From Arenicellales bacterium (GTDB lineage: Bacteria; Pseudomonadota; Gammaproteobacteria; BMS3Bbin11): DNA of 36,886 bases. This document shows, piece by piece, positions 1 to 8,487 of this stretch. A program made the position numbers and the translations under genes. The notes beneath the pieces are model-generated. The model had not been told where the DNA came from. It saw only the letters and a program-made list of their open reading frames with translations, and made no database searches. Position 1 is the first letter of the stretch; each line of letters opens with the position of its first letter. The stretch spans positions 1-36,886 of the forward strand of contig JARFQE010000040.1 of the NCBI GenBank assembly GCA_029287915.1, read 5' to 3'.

Positions 1-966
1 TCGGTTTACTCGTCACTACCGGAATTCGTTGAGAGTGGATTGTCTGAGTCTTACGTGATGGACGGCAAGAAGGGCAGCACACCGAAAAAGGTCCGGCCCT
101 ATCGCCTCGACTACCGGCCCCTGATCGATCGCGACCTGACCGATCGTGCCATCAGCTTCATGAACAAACAGGCAAAGGCGAAGAAGCCGTTCTTTGTCTA
201 CTTGCCGTACACGGCCACGCATTTTCCCACCATGCCGCATCCCGATTTCATCGGTAAATCAGGCAATGGACCATGGGGTGACCTGCTGATGCAGATTGAC
301 AGCTATGTCGGTGAATTGATGAAAACGGTCGATGAGCTTGGCATCGCGGATAACACGATCTTTATCTTTACCGCCGACAACGGTCCCGAGGCATTGAGTC
401 CCGGTGAAACCTCGCTCACGGTAGAGACCGCGGTACACGGCTCTGCCGGTCCCTGGCGCTCGAGCCTGTTTACCGGCTACGAAGGGGCGCTTCGTGTGCC
501 CTTTGCAGTGCGCTGGCCGGGCAAAATCAAGGCAGGTAGTGTCAGCGATGAAATCGTCCACGAGATGGACCTGTTTCCGACGTTGGCACGGATTGCCGGA
601 GGCAAGGTTCCCAAGGACCGGGTCATCGACGGTATAGATATGTCTGGGTTCCTCATGGGTAAGAATCAAGAATCCGGACGGGAAGGGTTCATCGTCTACA
701 TGGGCAACGATATTTTCGGCGTGAAGTGGGGCAACTGGAAACTCCATTTCAAGGAGCAGACCGGCTGGAATGGCGAACTGCGTGAATACACCATGCCGCG
801 CGCCTATAACCTGATGAACGATCCCCAGGAGCTCGATAACGTGCTGTTTCCGCATACCTGGGTACCGAAGGCGGCGTTACCACAACTGGAGGAGCACGCG
901 GCTTCGTTGAAAAACTATCCACCGGTTCCCACCGGGGCACTGGATCCCTACAAGCCGCCTAATTAA
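1..966 (+). CDS. Arylsulfatase, C-terminal part (5' end outside window)
   Basis: The reading frame is open back to base 1, so the start and the N-terminal catalytic Cys/Ser segment (formylglycine site) lie outside the window. What is present matches the sulfatase family: the FFVYLPYTATHFP segment, the metal-site motif TADNGPEA, then GYEGALRVPFAVRWPGK, where family members carry a substrate-binding Lys/Arg. A C-terminal subdomain (DLFPTLARIAGG, then YNLMNDPQE) is typical of arylsulfatase A-like enzymes. Such enzymes hydrolyse sulfate esters, usually in the periplasm or outside the cell; a signal peptide cannot be checked here. The TAA stop is at 964-966. A 9-bp inverted repeat (970-978 with 1008-1016) follows but has no T-run, so it is not called as a terminator. 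The substrate cannot be told from this fragment. Confidence 0.9.
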   Translation, partial: SVYSSLPEFVESGLSESYVMDGKKGSTPKKVRPYRLDYRPLIDRDLTDRAISFMNKQAKAKKPFFVYLPYTATHFPTMPHPDFIGKSGNGPWGDLLMQIDSYVGELMKTVDELGIADNTIFIFTADNGPEALSPGETSLTVETAVHGSAGPWRSSLFTGYEGALRVPFAVRWPGKIKAGSVSDEIVHEMDLFPTLARIAGGKVPKDRVIDGIDMSGFLMGKNQESGREGFIVYMGNDIFGVKWGNWKLHFKEQTGWNGELREYTMPRAYNLMNDPQELDNVLFPHTWVPKAALPQLEEHAASLKNYPPVPTGALDPYKPPN

Positions 967-1001
967 AGCCTTCTGAAATGGTTATTCTATTGTGTTCCTG
1001 A

Positions 1002-1032
1002 TTGTGTTTTCAGAAGCATATCTATATATAAT
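1002..1032 (+). promoter_or_regulatory. Possible sigma-70 promoter before the outer-membrane protein gene
   Basis: A perfect TATAAT lies at 1027-1032. The best -35 candidate, TTGTGT at 1002-1007, gives a long 19-base spacer. The surroundings are AT-rich, so chance matches are likely. It is placed about 20 bases before the gene at 1054. Confidence 0.25.
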
Positions 1033-1053
1033 AAATTAAAATATATAGAAGAA

Positions 1054-1899
1054 ATGAAACGAAAACTGCACAAGTTTATATCTTGCAGTCTTGCATTCTG
1101 TGTTTTCCAGAATCTGGCGGCAGGTGATCTTACAGAGGAGTCAATGAATCCCCTGAGCACGGTCATCAGTCTGCCCTTTGAGAACAACACCCTGTTCAAT
1201 CTCGGACCATCAAATTCAACTGCCAATGTACTGAACATCAAGCCTATCTTCCCGGTGAATATGGGTGACTGGAACCTGATTAATCGAGTTATTGTTCCAA
1301 TTGCTTATGCTGAAGGTCAAGATGAAATCATTCTCGATGATTACAGCTGGGGTAATGGCAACCCGGGCTCCTTTGGAATAGGTAGTGCTTTCGGGCTAGG
1401 TGATATTACCTACCAGGGCTTTATCACGCCAGGCAAATCTGGAAAATTAGCTTACGGACTCGGAGGGTCTATCGTGTTACCTACTCATACTAAAGATCGC
1501 TTTGGCTCGAACAAGTGGTCAATGGGCCCTGCGGCTGTCGCATTTGCACCTGTTGGAAACTGGGTTCTGGGAGGGATACTGCAAAACATCTGGTCCGTTG
1601 CAGGCGACAGTGATGCCGCTGATGTCAACGTTTTCTCGGCGCAGCTGGCGATTAATTACAAGCTCAAAGATGGCTGGTATCTGACTTCATCACCACTGAT
1701 TACGGCGAACTGGGAGTCAGACAAAGACAATCGGTGGACGGTTCCTCTTGGTGGTGGTGTCGGACGCTTGTTCAGGCTTGGAGGAAAGGCTGTTGCTGTT
1801 GATGTAGGCGCCTACTACAATGTCGAGAGTCCTCGTTTTGCGAATGACTGGTATTCACAGGTACTGGTGAACTTCCTGTTTCCGAAAAAGAAAAGATAG
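1054..1899 (+). CDS. Outer-membrane beta-barrel protein (neuromedin U-like / Phenol_MetA_deg-type)
   Basis: The 281-residue protein begins with a signal-peptide-like stretch (MKRKLHKF, a hydrophobic core, then an A-x-A-like site near residue 23). It continues with alternating polar/hydrophobic strands and ends in NFLFPKKKR. The segment NPLSTVISLPFENNTLFNLG followed by NVLNIKPIFPVN is characteristic of bacterial proteins often labelled 'neuromedin U' or transporter-like outer-membrane proteins. These are predicted barrels of unsettled function, sometimes linked to uptake of hydrophobic compounds. An AGAAG-type ribosome site lies just before the ATG. It may be an outer-membrane partner of the sulfatase upstream, but the 87-base gap and a possible own promoter argue for separate transcription. 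Family assignment is good; the function is unknown. Confidence 0.75.
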   Translation: MKRKLHKFISCSLAFCVFQNLAAGDLTEESMNPLSTVISLPFENNTLFNLGPSNSTANVLNIKPIFPVNMGDWNLINRVIVPIAYAEGQDEIILDDYSWGNGNPGSFGIGSAFGLGDITYQGFITPGKSGKLAYGLGGSIVLPTHTKDRFGSNKWSMGPAAVAFAPVGNWVLGGILQNIWSVAGDSDAADVNVFSAQLAINYKLKDGWYLTSSPLITANWESDKDNRWTVPLGGGVGRLFRLGGKAVAVDVGAYYNVESPRFANDWYSQVLVNFLFPKKKR

Positions 1900-2166
1900 T
1901 ACAGGAAACCTGTTACATAGCAATTGAACCGTGAATTTACGCTCATGGCCGTGTGCTGACCTCCAGGACACCATGATTAGATGTCACCCGATGGCTGACA
2001 CCAGGCCCTCATAGAACTGCTTCGGGTAATATTTTTATGCGCCTTTCTCAGCTGGTAAAATGACCAATAACGACTTTGAGCCAACTGGACTAAAAGAAAA
2101 AGGGTGTTTATCCTTCTTACCCATCACGCCACACCACATCTATAGAAATCGAGGAGGAGTGTATTG

Positions 2167-2442
2167 ATGGTCGATGTCAACTTTATATACCCGCAAGATG
2201 CTGGTTATCCCCTGCAGATTGATCAGGCTCGATTTGAGAGCAAGGCGCGTAAATTGATCAATGCCTTCTTCGATGACTGGCAGGAAGTTATGACACCACC
2301 GGCAAGTATAGATCTGCTTGTTGCAGCGAATGGCGAGATGGCCGCTACCCTGCCAGGAGGTGGAGCCATTACCAAACGTGAAACCCTGCAGGAGGAGCTG
2401 GCAAGATTAATCGCCGAAATGAAGAAATTAAACGAGAAGTAA
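2167..2442 (+). CDS. Small conserved-looking hypothetical protein
   Basis: This 91-residue protein was not recognised. A strong ribosome site, GAGGAGGAG (2151-2159), sits 7 bases before the ATG at 2167; a TTG three bases earlier is too close to be preferred. The N-terminus reads MVDVNFIYPQDAGYP, the middle contains NAFFDDWQEVM, and the C-terminal 25 residues are charged and probably helical (LQEELARLIAEMKKLNEK). There is no signal peptide or membrane segment, so it is probably cytoplasmic. It lies alone between the barrel gene and sodB. The strong ribosome site is the main reason to accept it as real. Confidence 0.6.
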   Translation: MVDVNFIYPQDAGYPLQIDQARFESKARKLINAFFDDWQEVMTPPASIDLLVAANGEMAATLPGGGAITKRETLQEELARLIAEMKKLNEK

Positions 2443-2584
2443 TGATTATATGTGCCGCTTATTACCGGCCGGTCAACATGAATTACCCCTGGACTGAATC
2501 CAAAGCATTATGATGAAGCAGCTTGACGAATCTAATCAATAATTCTGTTCAGCCACTAGCGGGTATTCAATAAGGTTTATCTTC

Positions 2585-2613
2585 TTATAACTACAGAGCA
2601 TATACTCTATAAT
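2585..2613 (+). promoter_or_regulatory. Candidate sigma-70 promoter of sodB
   Basis: A perfect -10 (TATAAT, 2608-2613) lies 17 bases after TTATAA (2585-2590), a weak -35. Transcription would start near 2620 and give an untranslated leader of about 80 bases before sodB. Confidence 0.45.
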
Positions 2614-2702
2614 CGACATTTACGATTGCATGGCATGGTTCTGCTTCAAACCTAAGTTACAATTAGCACGTATTCGATACAAAATTCTATAGGAGAAATT
2701 TA

Positions 2703-3281
2703 ATGGTTCACGAACTTCCGACTTTACCGTATGAACGAGATGCGCTGGCACCTGTAATTTCCAGGGAAACGCTTGATTATCATTATGGCAAGCATCACCA
2801 GACATACGTCACAAATTTAAACAACTTGATCACTGGAACAGAGTACGAAAATTCTACATTAGAAGAGATTATCCGCTCTGCTGATGGTGGTATATTTAAC
2901 AATGCTGCACAGGTTTGGAACCATACGTTTTACTGGAATTGCTTGAGTCCAGATGGAGGTGGTGAGCCAGGTGGTGCACTCGCCGATGCAATGACAACAC
3001 GATTCGGCTCATTCGACGCTTTCCGAGAAGTATTTACTAAATCTGCCGCTACGAACTTCGGATCTGGCTGGACATGGCTGGTCAAGAACGCTGACGGTGA
3101 GCTGGATGTAGTCAATACCTCCAATGCCGGAAATCCGATGACCGATGGCTTGACGCCACTGTTGACGATTGATGTATGGGAGCACGCCTATTACATTGAC
3201 TACCGTAATGCACGGCCTCAATATCTGGACGAAATCTGGAAAATTATCAACTGGGACTTCGTATCATCAAACTTCGACTGA
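2703..3281 (+). CDS. sodB: Superoxide dismutase [Fe]
   Basis: The 192-residue product has the usual length for cytoplasmic Fe-superoxide dismutase, which converts superoxide to oxygen and hydrogen peroxide. The four metal ligands are visible: H27 (in LDYHYGKHH), H74 (in [11 protein letters not shown]), D157 and H161 (in DVWEHAYY). Q70 in the [11 protein letters not shown] segment is the second-shell glutamine typical of the iron form. The start has an AGGAGA ribosome site 6-7 bases upstream. A strong terminator follows, so it is monocistronic. It converges with the rubrerythrin-like gene at 3814-4260, placing two oxidative-stress genes next to the complex-I-like operon. Confidence 0.96.
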   Translation: MVHELPTLPYERDALAPVISRETLDYHYGKHHQTYVTNLNNLITGTEYENSTLEEIIRSADGGIFNNAAQVWNHTFYWNCLSPDGGGEPGGALADAMTTRFGSFDAFREVFTKSAATNFGSGWTWLVKNADGELDVVNTSNAGNPMTDGLTPLLTIDVWEHAYYIDYRNARPQYLDEIWKIINWDFVSSNFD

Positions 3282-3351
3282 GCTGCTGGTCAATATACAG
3301 GAGAAGTGAAGGGAATAAGTTCTCGATTCAACGTGTACGTTTTCCAATCTC

Positions 3352-3377
3352 AAGCCTCCCCAGCGGAGGCTTTTTTT
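3352..3377 (+). terminator. Rho-independent terminator after sodB
   Basis: GCCTCC (3354-3359) pairs with GGAGGC (3365-3370) around a 5-base loop. Two A-T pairs extend the stem, and seven T residues follow (3371-3377). Confidence 0.9.
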
Positions 3378-3813
3378 GATTTATGCTGGTGAGGGCGTGT
3401 TTATCCAATAACGGATATTTAACTGCTCGTCTCTAAGATTTATCAGAATGAGGAAGAGGAGGGGACGTAAATCTGTACCGCACCATTTCACGAATATTAT
3501 TAAGTGCCGGAATATTAACGAACACAGTCCTGAACGGTTATCTACAGTAGTGAAAATAACAAAGGGCATCACCACCATTAAGTTATATAAAACAATTTCT
3601 TATGAATGATAGTTCAAGTTGTTAGCGAGGCGGTTGGGCGTGCAATTTGCTTAGAGCGCGCCATATGGCTGGGACAATGCTCTGCATTTTGCTGGCAGGG
3701 TGATTGTTTTTTTCTTAGCTTCTGTGCTGGATTCCCGTAATACTTCTATGCCTGTTAATCTACATGCTACATGGTCTCTGTGCATCTGGTATCCCACGAG
3801 CGTTTCAGGCACG
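3378..3813. other. Intergenic region between convergent sodB and the rubrerythrin-like gene
   Basis: About 435 bases hold no convincing gene. Short open frames here lack ribosome sites and family resemblance. No clear terminator for the minus-strand operon was found in it. Confidence 0.5.
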
Positions 3814-4260
3814 TTAATTATCCATCAATACACGATCGTCATACTCCGATTCAAAGAACAGCTTGTGCTTTGCCTCCTCCTTGGCAAGGCCGGTGATGAC
3901 CTCTTTCAGGTGGCTGTCGGGTATATTGGCGGCCATGTCGGTATAAAGTTCGTAGGCAGCCCGTTCCCTTTTCATCGCTATGATCAGTGCATCCTGATAG
4001 GAAATGTCATCAGTAGCGTCAACTTCGACCAGGTAATCGGAAATCTTTAAGTCCAATACTTCTTCTTCTGGAGTCAGTTCGTGTTTACCGTTTTTTACTG
4101 CCAGTAAACGCTTTTTGTGACTCATTTCCTCATCGGCAAAATCGAGCAATACCTGTTTCATACCGGCTTTTTCTGCACGTAATGCGAGCTCGGCATAGAA
4201 ATCAGCCGCCTGCTGTTCCTGTTCGATGGCGTAATCCAGTATTTCATCAACGGTATTCAT
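3814..4260 (-). CDS. Rubrerythrin-like ferritin-fold diiron protein
   Basis: The 148-residue protein has the two pairs of helices of the ferritin-like/rubrerythrin fold. Predicted diiron ligands are E15 (EQEQQAADFY), the pair E45-x-x-H48 (EEMSH), E99 (KRERAAYELY) and the pair E129-x-x-H132 (EEAKHKLFF). There is no C-terminal rubredoxin domain, so it needs an external electron donor if it is a peroxidase. The ribosome site GAGG lies about 9 bases before the ATG. It follows the NuoI-GltD fusion gene by 28 bases on the same strand and is probably the last gene of that operon. This hints at peroxide or oxygen defence tied to a low-potential redox complex. Electron donation by the neighbouring flavoprotein is speculation. 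Confidence 0.85.
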   Translation of the reverse strand: MNTVDEILDYAIEQEQQAADFYAELALRAEKAGMKQVLLDFADEEMSHKKRLLAVKNGKHELTPEEEVLDLKISDYLVEVDATDDISYQDALIIAMKRERAAYELYTDMAANIPDSHLKEVITGLAKEEAKHKLFFESEYDDRVLMDN

Positions 4261-4288
4261 ATCGAGTTACCTCGTGATCAACTTGAGC

Positions 4289-6085
4289 TTAATTTTCTGC
4301 ATAGGCACCTGGCTTCAGGAACCTGTCAATTCCGCGAGCGGCATGGTGGCCATCTTCAATCGCGCTGATGGCATCAGCGGTGCGGTTAGCTACGTCACCG
4401 CCCACAAAAATTTTCTCCAGTTCAGACCGCTGGTATTCGCCGGGGGTAAACTTGCCCCATTCAATGGCCAGCTGCTCCTGTACAGCAGGCGTGATAAAGT
4501 CGAGATTACTTCCCTGGCCAATAGCTGAAATTATACAGTCGTATGTCTCCGTGTGCATGCGGTCTTCTTGCAATACCGGGCGCGGCCTGCCGCCTTTGGG
4601 GTCCTGTACCATTTCAGCTTCTCCCCATTTAATAGTCACCTGTTTTTTGCTGCCGGTGTCCATTATTTCGACCGGGATTGCCTTTTCGACAAGATTGCAC
4701 TTCTCTTCCTGCGATTCCTTTATTTCTTCGGGATCGGCCGGCATTTCACTGATCCGGCGGCGGTAGAGGATATCGACATCTGCTCCCAGGCGTCTTGAAA
4801 CCCGTGCTGCATCCATTGCCACGTTGCCGCCACCGATGACAGCCACTTTCCTGCCAATCCCCGGGTCTTTTCCCCTGGCGACATCGGCAAGTACCTGCAG
4901 GCCTGATAATACGCGCGGATGATCTTCTCCGTTTATGCGCATGCTTGAAGGCACTGAAAGACCAGTGGAGAGAAAGATGGCATCATACTCGCCGAGCAGG
5001 TCTTCAAACATGACATCCTTACCGATAATGGTGTTGTACCTGATGTCTACACCAACAGAAATAATGTAGTCTATGTCCTTGTCGAGGGCATCATCGGGAA
5101 GTCGGTAACTCGGAACGCCATAGCGCAACATACCGCCACCCGTTTCCTGGGATTCATAGACCGTGACAGAATAGCCTTTCTTCCTCAGGTAATAAGCAGC
5201 ACTAAGCCCACCCGGGCCGGCACCGATGACCGCAACCTTGTGTCCATTCTCGATAATCTCGCTATCAAGAATACGAGCGTAATCTATGCTATCGACCTGG
5301 TCGACGATGAAGCGTTTCAACCAGCGGATAGCAATGGGCTGGCCCGTGATGCCGACAGGACAGACCTCTTCGCAACGGTGTGTGCATATACGTCCGCATG
5401 TCGCCGGGAACGGATTGGTGCGATACATCAGCTGCAGGCCGGTCTCGAAATCACCGTCGCGTATACTGCGAATATAGTCCGGAACATCCATGTGCGCAGG
5501 GCAGGTGGCAACGCAGATGCCACATTCGACACAGCGGTCAGCTTCCAGTTTCGCCTGCTCTTCGCTGTAACCATTGACGACTTCATCGAATGATTGCACG
5601 CTTTCATCGGCCGTCAACATATCCATATCAATACGCTTTGGCGGGTACAGGTGATAGCCCTCGGCACGGTGATAGCCCAGTTCGCTGTCCTGCCAGGGTT
5701 TTTCTTCGACGCCGGCAGTAAAGTGGTAATCAGTTGGATCGCGCGCCAGCCAGGTGTACTCGTTGCTCATGTGAAGGGAGTTGGCAGTACAGATGTCAAC
5801 GCACAGCGCACACCAGCAGCAGCGACCGTAATCGAAGCGCGGACGCAGGCCACTGTCACCCGGGCGTCCTGAAAACTCCTCAACCGGTACCATATCAATG
5901 GCTTCATTCTGGCAGATGGTGTGGCAACTGCCGCAGCCGATACAGCTATCGGCGAGGTTGATATGAAAGCCCCGGTACGCAGGCGCTCCAGGTCTTTCCT
6001 CGATCGGGCGCATGTTGGTCCACGGCTTTTCAAATGCACGTTGCCAGACGAAGAAGGGGGAGAGCAGGTCTTTCAGACTCATCAT
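4289..6085 (-). CDS. NuoI-type ferredoxin fused to GltD/NfnB-type FAD-NAD(P)H oxidoreductase
   Basis: This 598-residue fusion begins with a complex I NuoI-like domain carrying two CxxCxxCxxxC clusters (C48/C51/C54/C58 and C89/C92/C95/C99). From about residue 160 it becomes a glutamate-synthase small-subunit-like flavoprotein. That part has a further FeS region (C185, C188, C191, C195, then C230, C234, C238, C242), an FAD dinucleotide fold (GAGPGG, 288-293), an NAD(P) fold (GGGN, 418-421) followed by YRRR (441-444), and the closing FAD motif FVGGDV. In GltD relatives arginines at that site hold the 2'-phosphate of NADPH, so NADPH is the predicted nucleotide. The gene is the distal oxidoreductase subunit of the operon, where the NADH-input module NuoEFG would be absent. 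It probably passes electrons between NAD(P)H or ferredoxin and the NuoB cluster. The start is double (ATG ATG); the second, at 6082, has slightly better ribosome-site spacing. Confidence 0.9.
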   Translation of the reverse strand: MMSLKDLLSPFFVWQRAFEKPWTNMRPIEERPGAPAYRGFHINLADSCIGCGSCHTICQNEAIDMVPVEEFSGRPGDSGLRPRFDYGRCCWCALCVDICTANSLHMSNEYTWLARDPTDYHFTAGVEEKPWQDSELGYHRAEGYHLYPPKRIDMDMLTADESVQSFDEVVNGYSEEQAKLEADRCVECGICVATCPAHMDVPDYIRSIRDGDFETGLQLMYRTNPFPATCGRICTHRCEEVCPVGITGQPIAIRWLKRFIVDQVDSIDYARILDSEIIENGHKVAVIGAGPGGLSAAYYLRKKGYSVTVYESQETGGGMLRYGVPSYRLPDDALDKDIDYIISVGVDIRYNTIIGKDVMFEDLLGEYDAIFLSTGLSVPSSMRINGEDHPRVLSGLQVLADVARGKDPGIGRKVAVIGGGNVAMDAARVSRRLGADVDILYRRRISEMPADPEEIKESQEEKCNLVEKAIPVEIMDTGSKKQVTIKWGEAEMVQDPKGGRPRPVLQEDRMHTETYDCIISAIGQGSNLDFITPAVQEQLAIEWGKFTPGEYQRSELEKIFVGGDVANRTADAISAIEDGHHAARGIDRFLKPGAYAEN

Positions 6086-6094
6086 ACTTTCCTG

Positions 6095-7279
6095 TTATCT
6101 TTCAATCTCGGGTGGATAGGTATGCAGTGACACCATCAGTCCCGCGATGTCCGCAATATTGGTGCCGACCGCGAGGTTTTCCATGACTGCGATGGCATGC
6201 GTGTAGCTCGGTCCGCGCACATGCACCCGGCGTATAAATTCAGAACCATCGGTCACCATGAAGTATCCGTATTCACCGCGAGTGCATTCTGCCTTGACAT
6301 AGGTCTGGCCGGGCGGAATTTTCCAGTGCAGCATATTTGGCATCTGCGCCTGGAACGGGCCGTCTGCCGGCATACGGTCAAGGATCTGGCGAATTAGCGA
6401 TATGCTCTGTCGTGTTTCCTGCAGACGCACATATGATCGTTCGTAGGCGTCGGAATCAGTGCCGGTAATGGTGTCGAAGTCGAGCTGGTCATAGACAAGG
6501 TAGGGCTCATCCTTGCGCAGGTCGCGCTTGACACCGCAGGCACGGGCATTGGGGCCGACTATTCCATAAGGATCGATCATTTCCGGTGAAATGACACCCA
6601 GACCCTTAGACCGAGTTTTAAAAACAGTGTTGTTGAACATGACCTTTTCTACCTGGTCCAGCAGTTTTTCAGTCTTGTCCATGAGATCACGTATACGTTC
6701 GTCAAAGCCGTCGGGTAGTGGTGCGCGTACGCCACCCGGAACCATGTACATGTGATAGATGCGCGCACCGGTCATTTCCTCGAACAGGTCGAGCACATAA
6801 TCACGGAAGGTAATTGTCCAGTTGGGTACCGTATACTGGCCAAATGCACCGCTCATGCCACCGATCCACATCAGGAAACTGGCCAGTCGCATCATTTCCA
6901 GGTTCAGTGTACGTATCCATTGCGCCCGTTCCGGTGGCTCGATACCACTAAGGTTCTCCAGTGCAGCGGCATAGAGGTATTCGTTGAAGGCCGGTTCGGG
7001 AACCGCAATACGACAGACGACGGTGAAATTCTGGATGAAGGTGAGATGTTCCATCAGTTTTTCAAACCCACGATGGAGATAGCCGACGTGGGTCTTGCAG
7101 TCGACTATCGTGTCACCATCGAGTACCAGTTCGAGCGACATATTACCAGTGATACCCGGATGCTGGGGCCCCTGCCAGATTTTTACGTATTTGCCGGATG
7201 CCAGGTCAACGGGCCCAGGCTGGGTAAAATCCAGTGAGGCAGCATGCCCGACAGACGTCTTGTTTACAGTCGATGACAT
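6095..7279 (-). CDS. NuoD-like 49-kDa subunit of the complex-I-like enzyme
   Basis: The 394-residue protein aligns by eye with NuoD and the large subunits of group 4 hydrogenase-related complexes: GPQHPGITGNMSLEL near residue 37, then VGYLHRGFEKLMEH, FGQYTVPNWTITFRDY, and a C-terminal DIAGLMVSLHTYPPEIER. Real [NiFe] hydrogenases have one CxxC near the N-terminus and another at the C-terminus. Here the N-terminal site reads NFTVVCRIAVPEP, with one Cys only, and the C-terminal end has no Cys. It therefore cannot carry a [NiFe] centre and is a quinone-type or otherwise repurposed large subunit. The start overlaps the stop of the NuoC gene by one base (TAATG), which suggests translational coupling. 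Confidence 0.93.
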   Translation of the reverse strand: MSSTVNKTSVGHAASLDFTQPGPVDLASGKYVKIWQGPQHPGITGNMSLELVLDGDTIVDCKTHVGYLHRGFEKLMEHLTFIQNFTVVCRIAVPEPAFNEYLYAAALENLSGIEPPERAQWIRTLNLEMMRLASFLMWIGGMSGAFGQYTVPNWTITFRDYVLDLFEEMTGARIYHMYMVPGGVRAPLPDGFDERIRDLMDKTEKLLDQVEKVMFNNTVFKTRSKGLGVISPEMIDPYGIVGPNARACGVKRDLRKDEPYLVYDQLDFDTITGTDSDAYERSYVRLQETRQSISLIRQILDRMPADGPFQAQMPNMLHWKIPPGQTYVKAECTRGEYGYFMVTDGSEFIRRVHVRGPSYTHAIAVMENLAVGTNIADIAGLMVSLHTYPPEIER

Positions 7280-7818
7280 TAATTATCACCTCCACGTGTC
7301 GGGTACAGCTGGGCCTTCATGTGCTCACGCGGGTCTTCACTGACTCGGCCCTCCCGGTGTCCAAATGTTTCTGTACTGTATGTCTTGGTGTTAAATTCAC
7401 GGCGCATCGGAGGTATGTCATCCCAGCCTTCCAGGCAAAAATCTTCTTCCTGCCGCGGGCTGCCGGGGAAATTGATGCCAAACATTTCCCGCAGTTCCCG
7501 TTGATAGGTCCAGGCCTGTGCCCACAGCGTGTGAATGGACGTCATCTCGGCATTCTCGCGATCGATATCCACCTCGACGCCCAGTGTGCTCTTATCACCG
7601 TAGTTGTGCAGCATGTATACCAGCGTAAATATTCCCTGCTCGATGTAGTCAATACAGGTAATGAAGTTCAGGTGGGTATAACCCTCACGGTCACGCAATT
7701 CCCGGATTAACCTTTCGGCCTGTTGTTTTTCGACCTTTAACGTCGTTATCGCGGGTTTACGATCTGATATATCGTAAATACCAAAATCGGTAGCCAGTCT
7801 GTCGAGCAGAGTATTCAT
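7279..7818 (-). CDS. NuoC-like 30-kDa subunit
   Basis: The 179-residue protein carries the NuoC signature REMFGINFPGSPRQEEDFCL followed by WDDIPPMRREF. This region packs against the NuoD subunit in complex I and group 4 hydrogenases. NuoC has no cofactor; it supports assembly of the peripheral arm. It lies 6 bases after the NuoB gene and overlaps the NuoD gene by one base. Here NuoC and NuoD are separate, unlike the fused NuoCD of Escherichia coli. Confidence 0.92.
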   Translation of the reverse strand: MNTLLDRLATDFGIYDISDRKPAITTLKVEKQQAERLIRELRDREGYTHLNFITCIDYIEQGIFTLVYMLHNYGDKSTLGVEVDIDRENAEMTSIHTLWAQAWTYQRELREMFGINFPGSPRQEEDFCLEGWDDIPPMRREFNTKTYSTETFGHREGRVSEDPREHMKAQLYPTRGGDN

Positions 7819-7824
7819 AAAATA

Positions 7825-8457
7825 TCACCAGTTATAGTCGGGCATATCCCAGTTCTTGATCACCTTTTTCTGGTTGGCCTTGTACCAGTCGAGGTTTTCT
7901 ACGTAGCGATTCGCACCGTCACAATTGCCGACCTTGATGTCTTCTTTAAGCTCCATGATCGCGGCAAGCAGTGCTTCGGGTCTTGGCATGCAGCCGGTTA
8001 CATACATATCTACAGGAAGGTAGAGATCAAACTGGTTGATGGTATTGTAACTGTCGAAATACATGCCGCCGTTGGCCGGGCAGGAGCCGAGCGCAATGAT
8101 GAATTTGGGACCCTGCATCTGTTCATAACTGCGGATGATCCGCTTCAGGGTCTTGACCGAAACATAGCCACCAATGATGAAAACTGAAGATTGCCGTGGT
8201 GTCGGTCGTCCGGCAATGCCAAAGCGGCTGATGTCAAAGCGTGCGGTCATCAACGGGCGAAGTTCAATAGAGCAGCAACCGGTACCAAAGGCCAGAATCC
8301 AGAGCGAGTTTGCTCTTGCCCAGTTGGCAAAATCTTCGACCGCTTTTATCGAATAGGGCTTGTAGGGTTCGGGCCGTGCGTTGCAAAACAGTAGCTGTTC
8401 GTCCGCACTCAGGCCGGAATTTTCCATTGTGTTTTTCGAGGAACGGTCTTTACTCAT
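7825..8457 (-). CDS. NuoB-like subunit carrying the N2 [4Fe-4S] cluster
   Basis: The 210-residue protein has the four cluster ligands of NuoB: the vicinal pair C61-C62 (FGTGCCSIE), C126 (LGSCPANGG) and C156 (VTGCMPRPE). This cluster is the last FeS centre before the acceptor site formed with NuoD. The stretch RFGIAGRPTPRQSS matches the family loop near the quinone cavity. The roughly 45-residue N-terminal extension is polar. It sits 30 bases downstream of the NuoH gene, the largest gap inside the Mrp/Nuo part of the operon. Confidence 0.95.
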   Translation of the reverse strand: MSKDRSSKNTMENSGLSADEQLLFCNARPEPYKPYSIKAVEDFANWARANSLWILAFGTGCCSIELRPLMTARFDISRFGIAGRPTPRQSSVFIIGGYVSVKTLKRIIRSYEQMQGPKFIIALGSCPANGGMYFDSYNTINQFDLYLPVDMYVTGCMPRPEALLAAIMELKEDIKVGNCDGANRYVENLDWYKANQKKVIKNWDMPDYNW

Positions 8458-8487
8458 AGTAAGAACTCCTGGCTTGCAGGTTTATAT

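Noticed and set aside
970..1016. CTTCTGAAA / TTTCAGAAG inverted repeat as a sulfatase terminator
   Set aside because: The loop is 29 bases and no T-run follows.
3381..3578. Minus-strand 65-codon frame after sodB
   Set aside because: No ribosome site, no recognisable sequence; composition like surrounding non-coding DNA.
3700..4050. Plus-strand open frame opposite the rubrerythrin-like gene
   Set aside because: It is antisense to a gene with clear diiron motifs, has no family resemblance and no ribosome site.
6095..8457. Group 4 [NiFe] hydrogenase
   Set aside because: The NuoD-like subunit lacks the nickel-binding CxxC pairs, and no hydrogenase maturation genes are present in the window.
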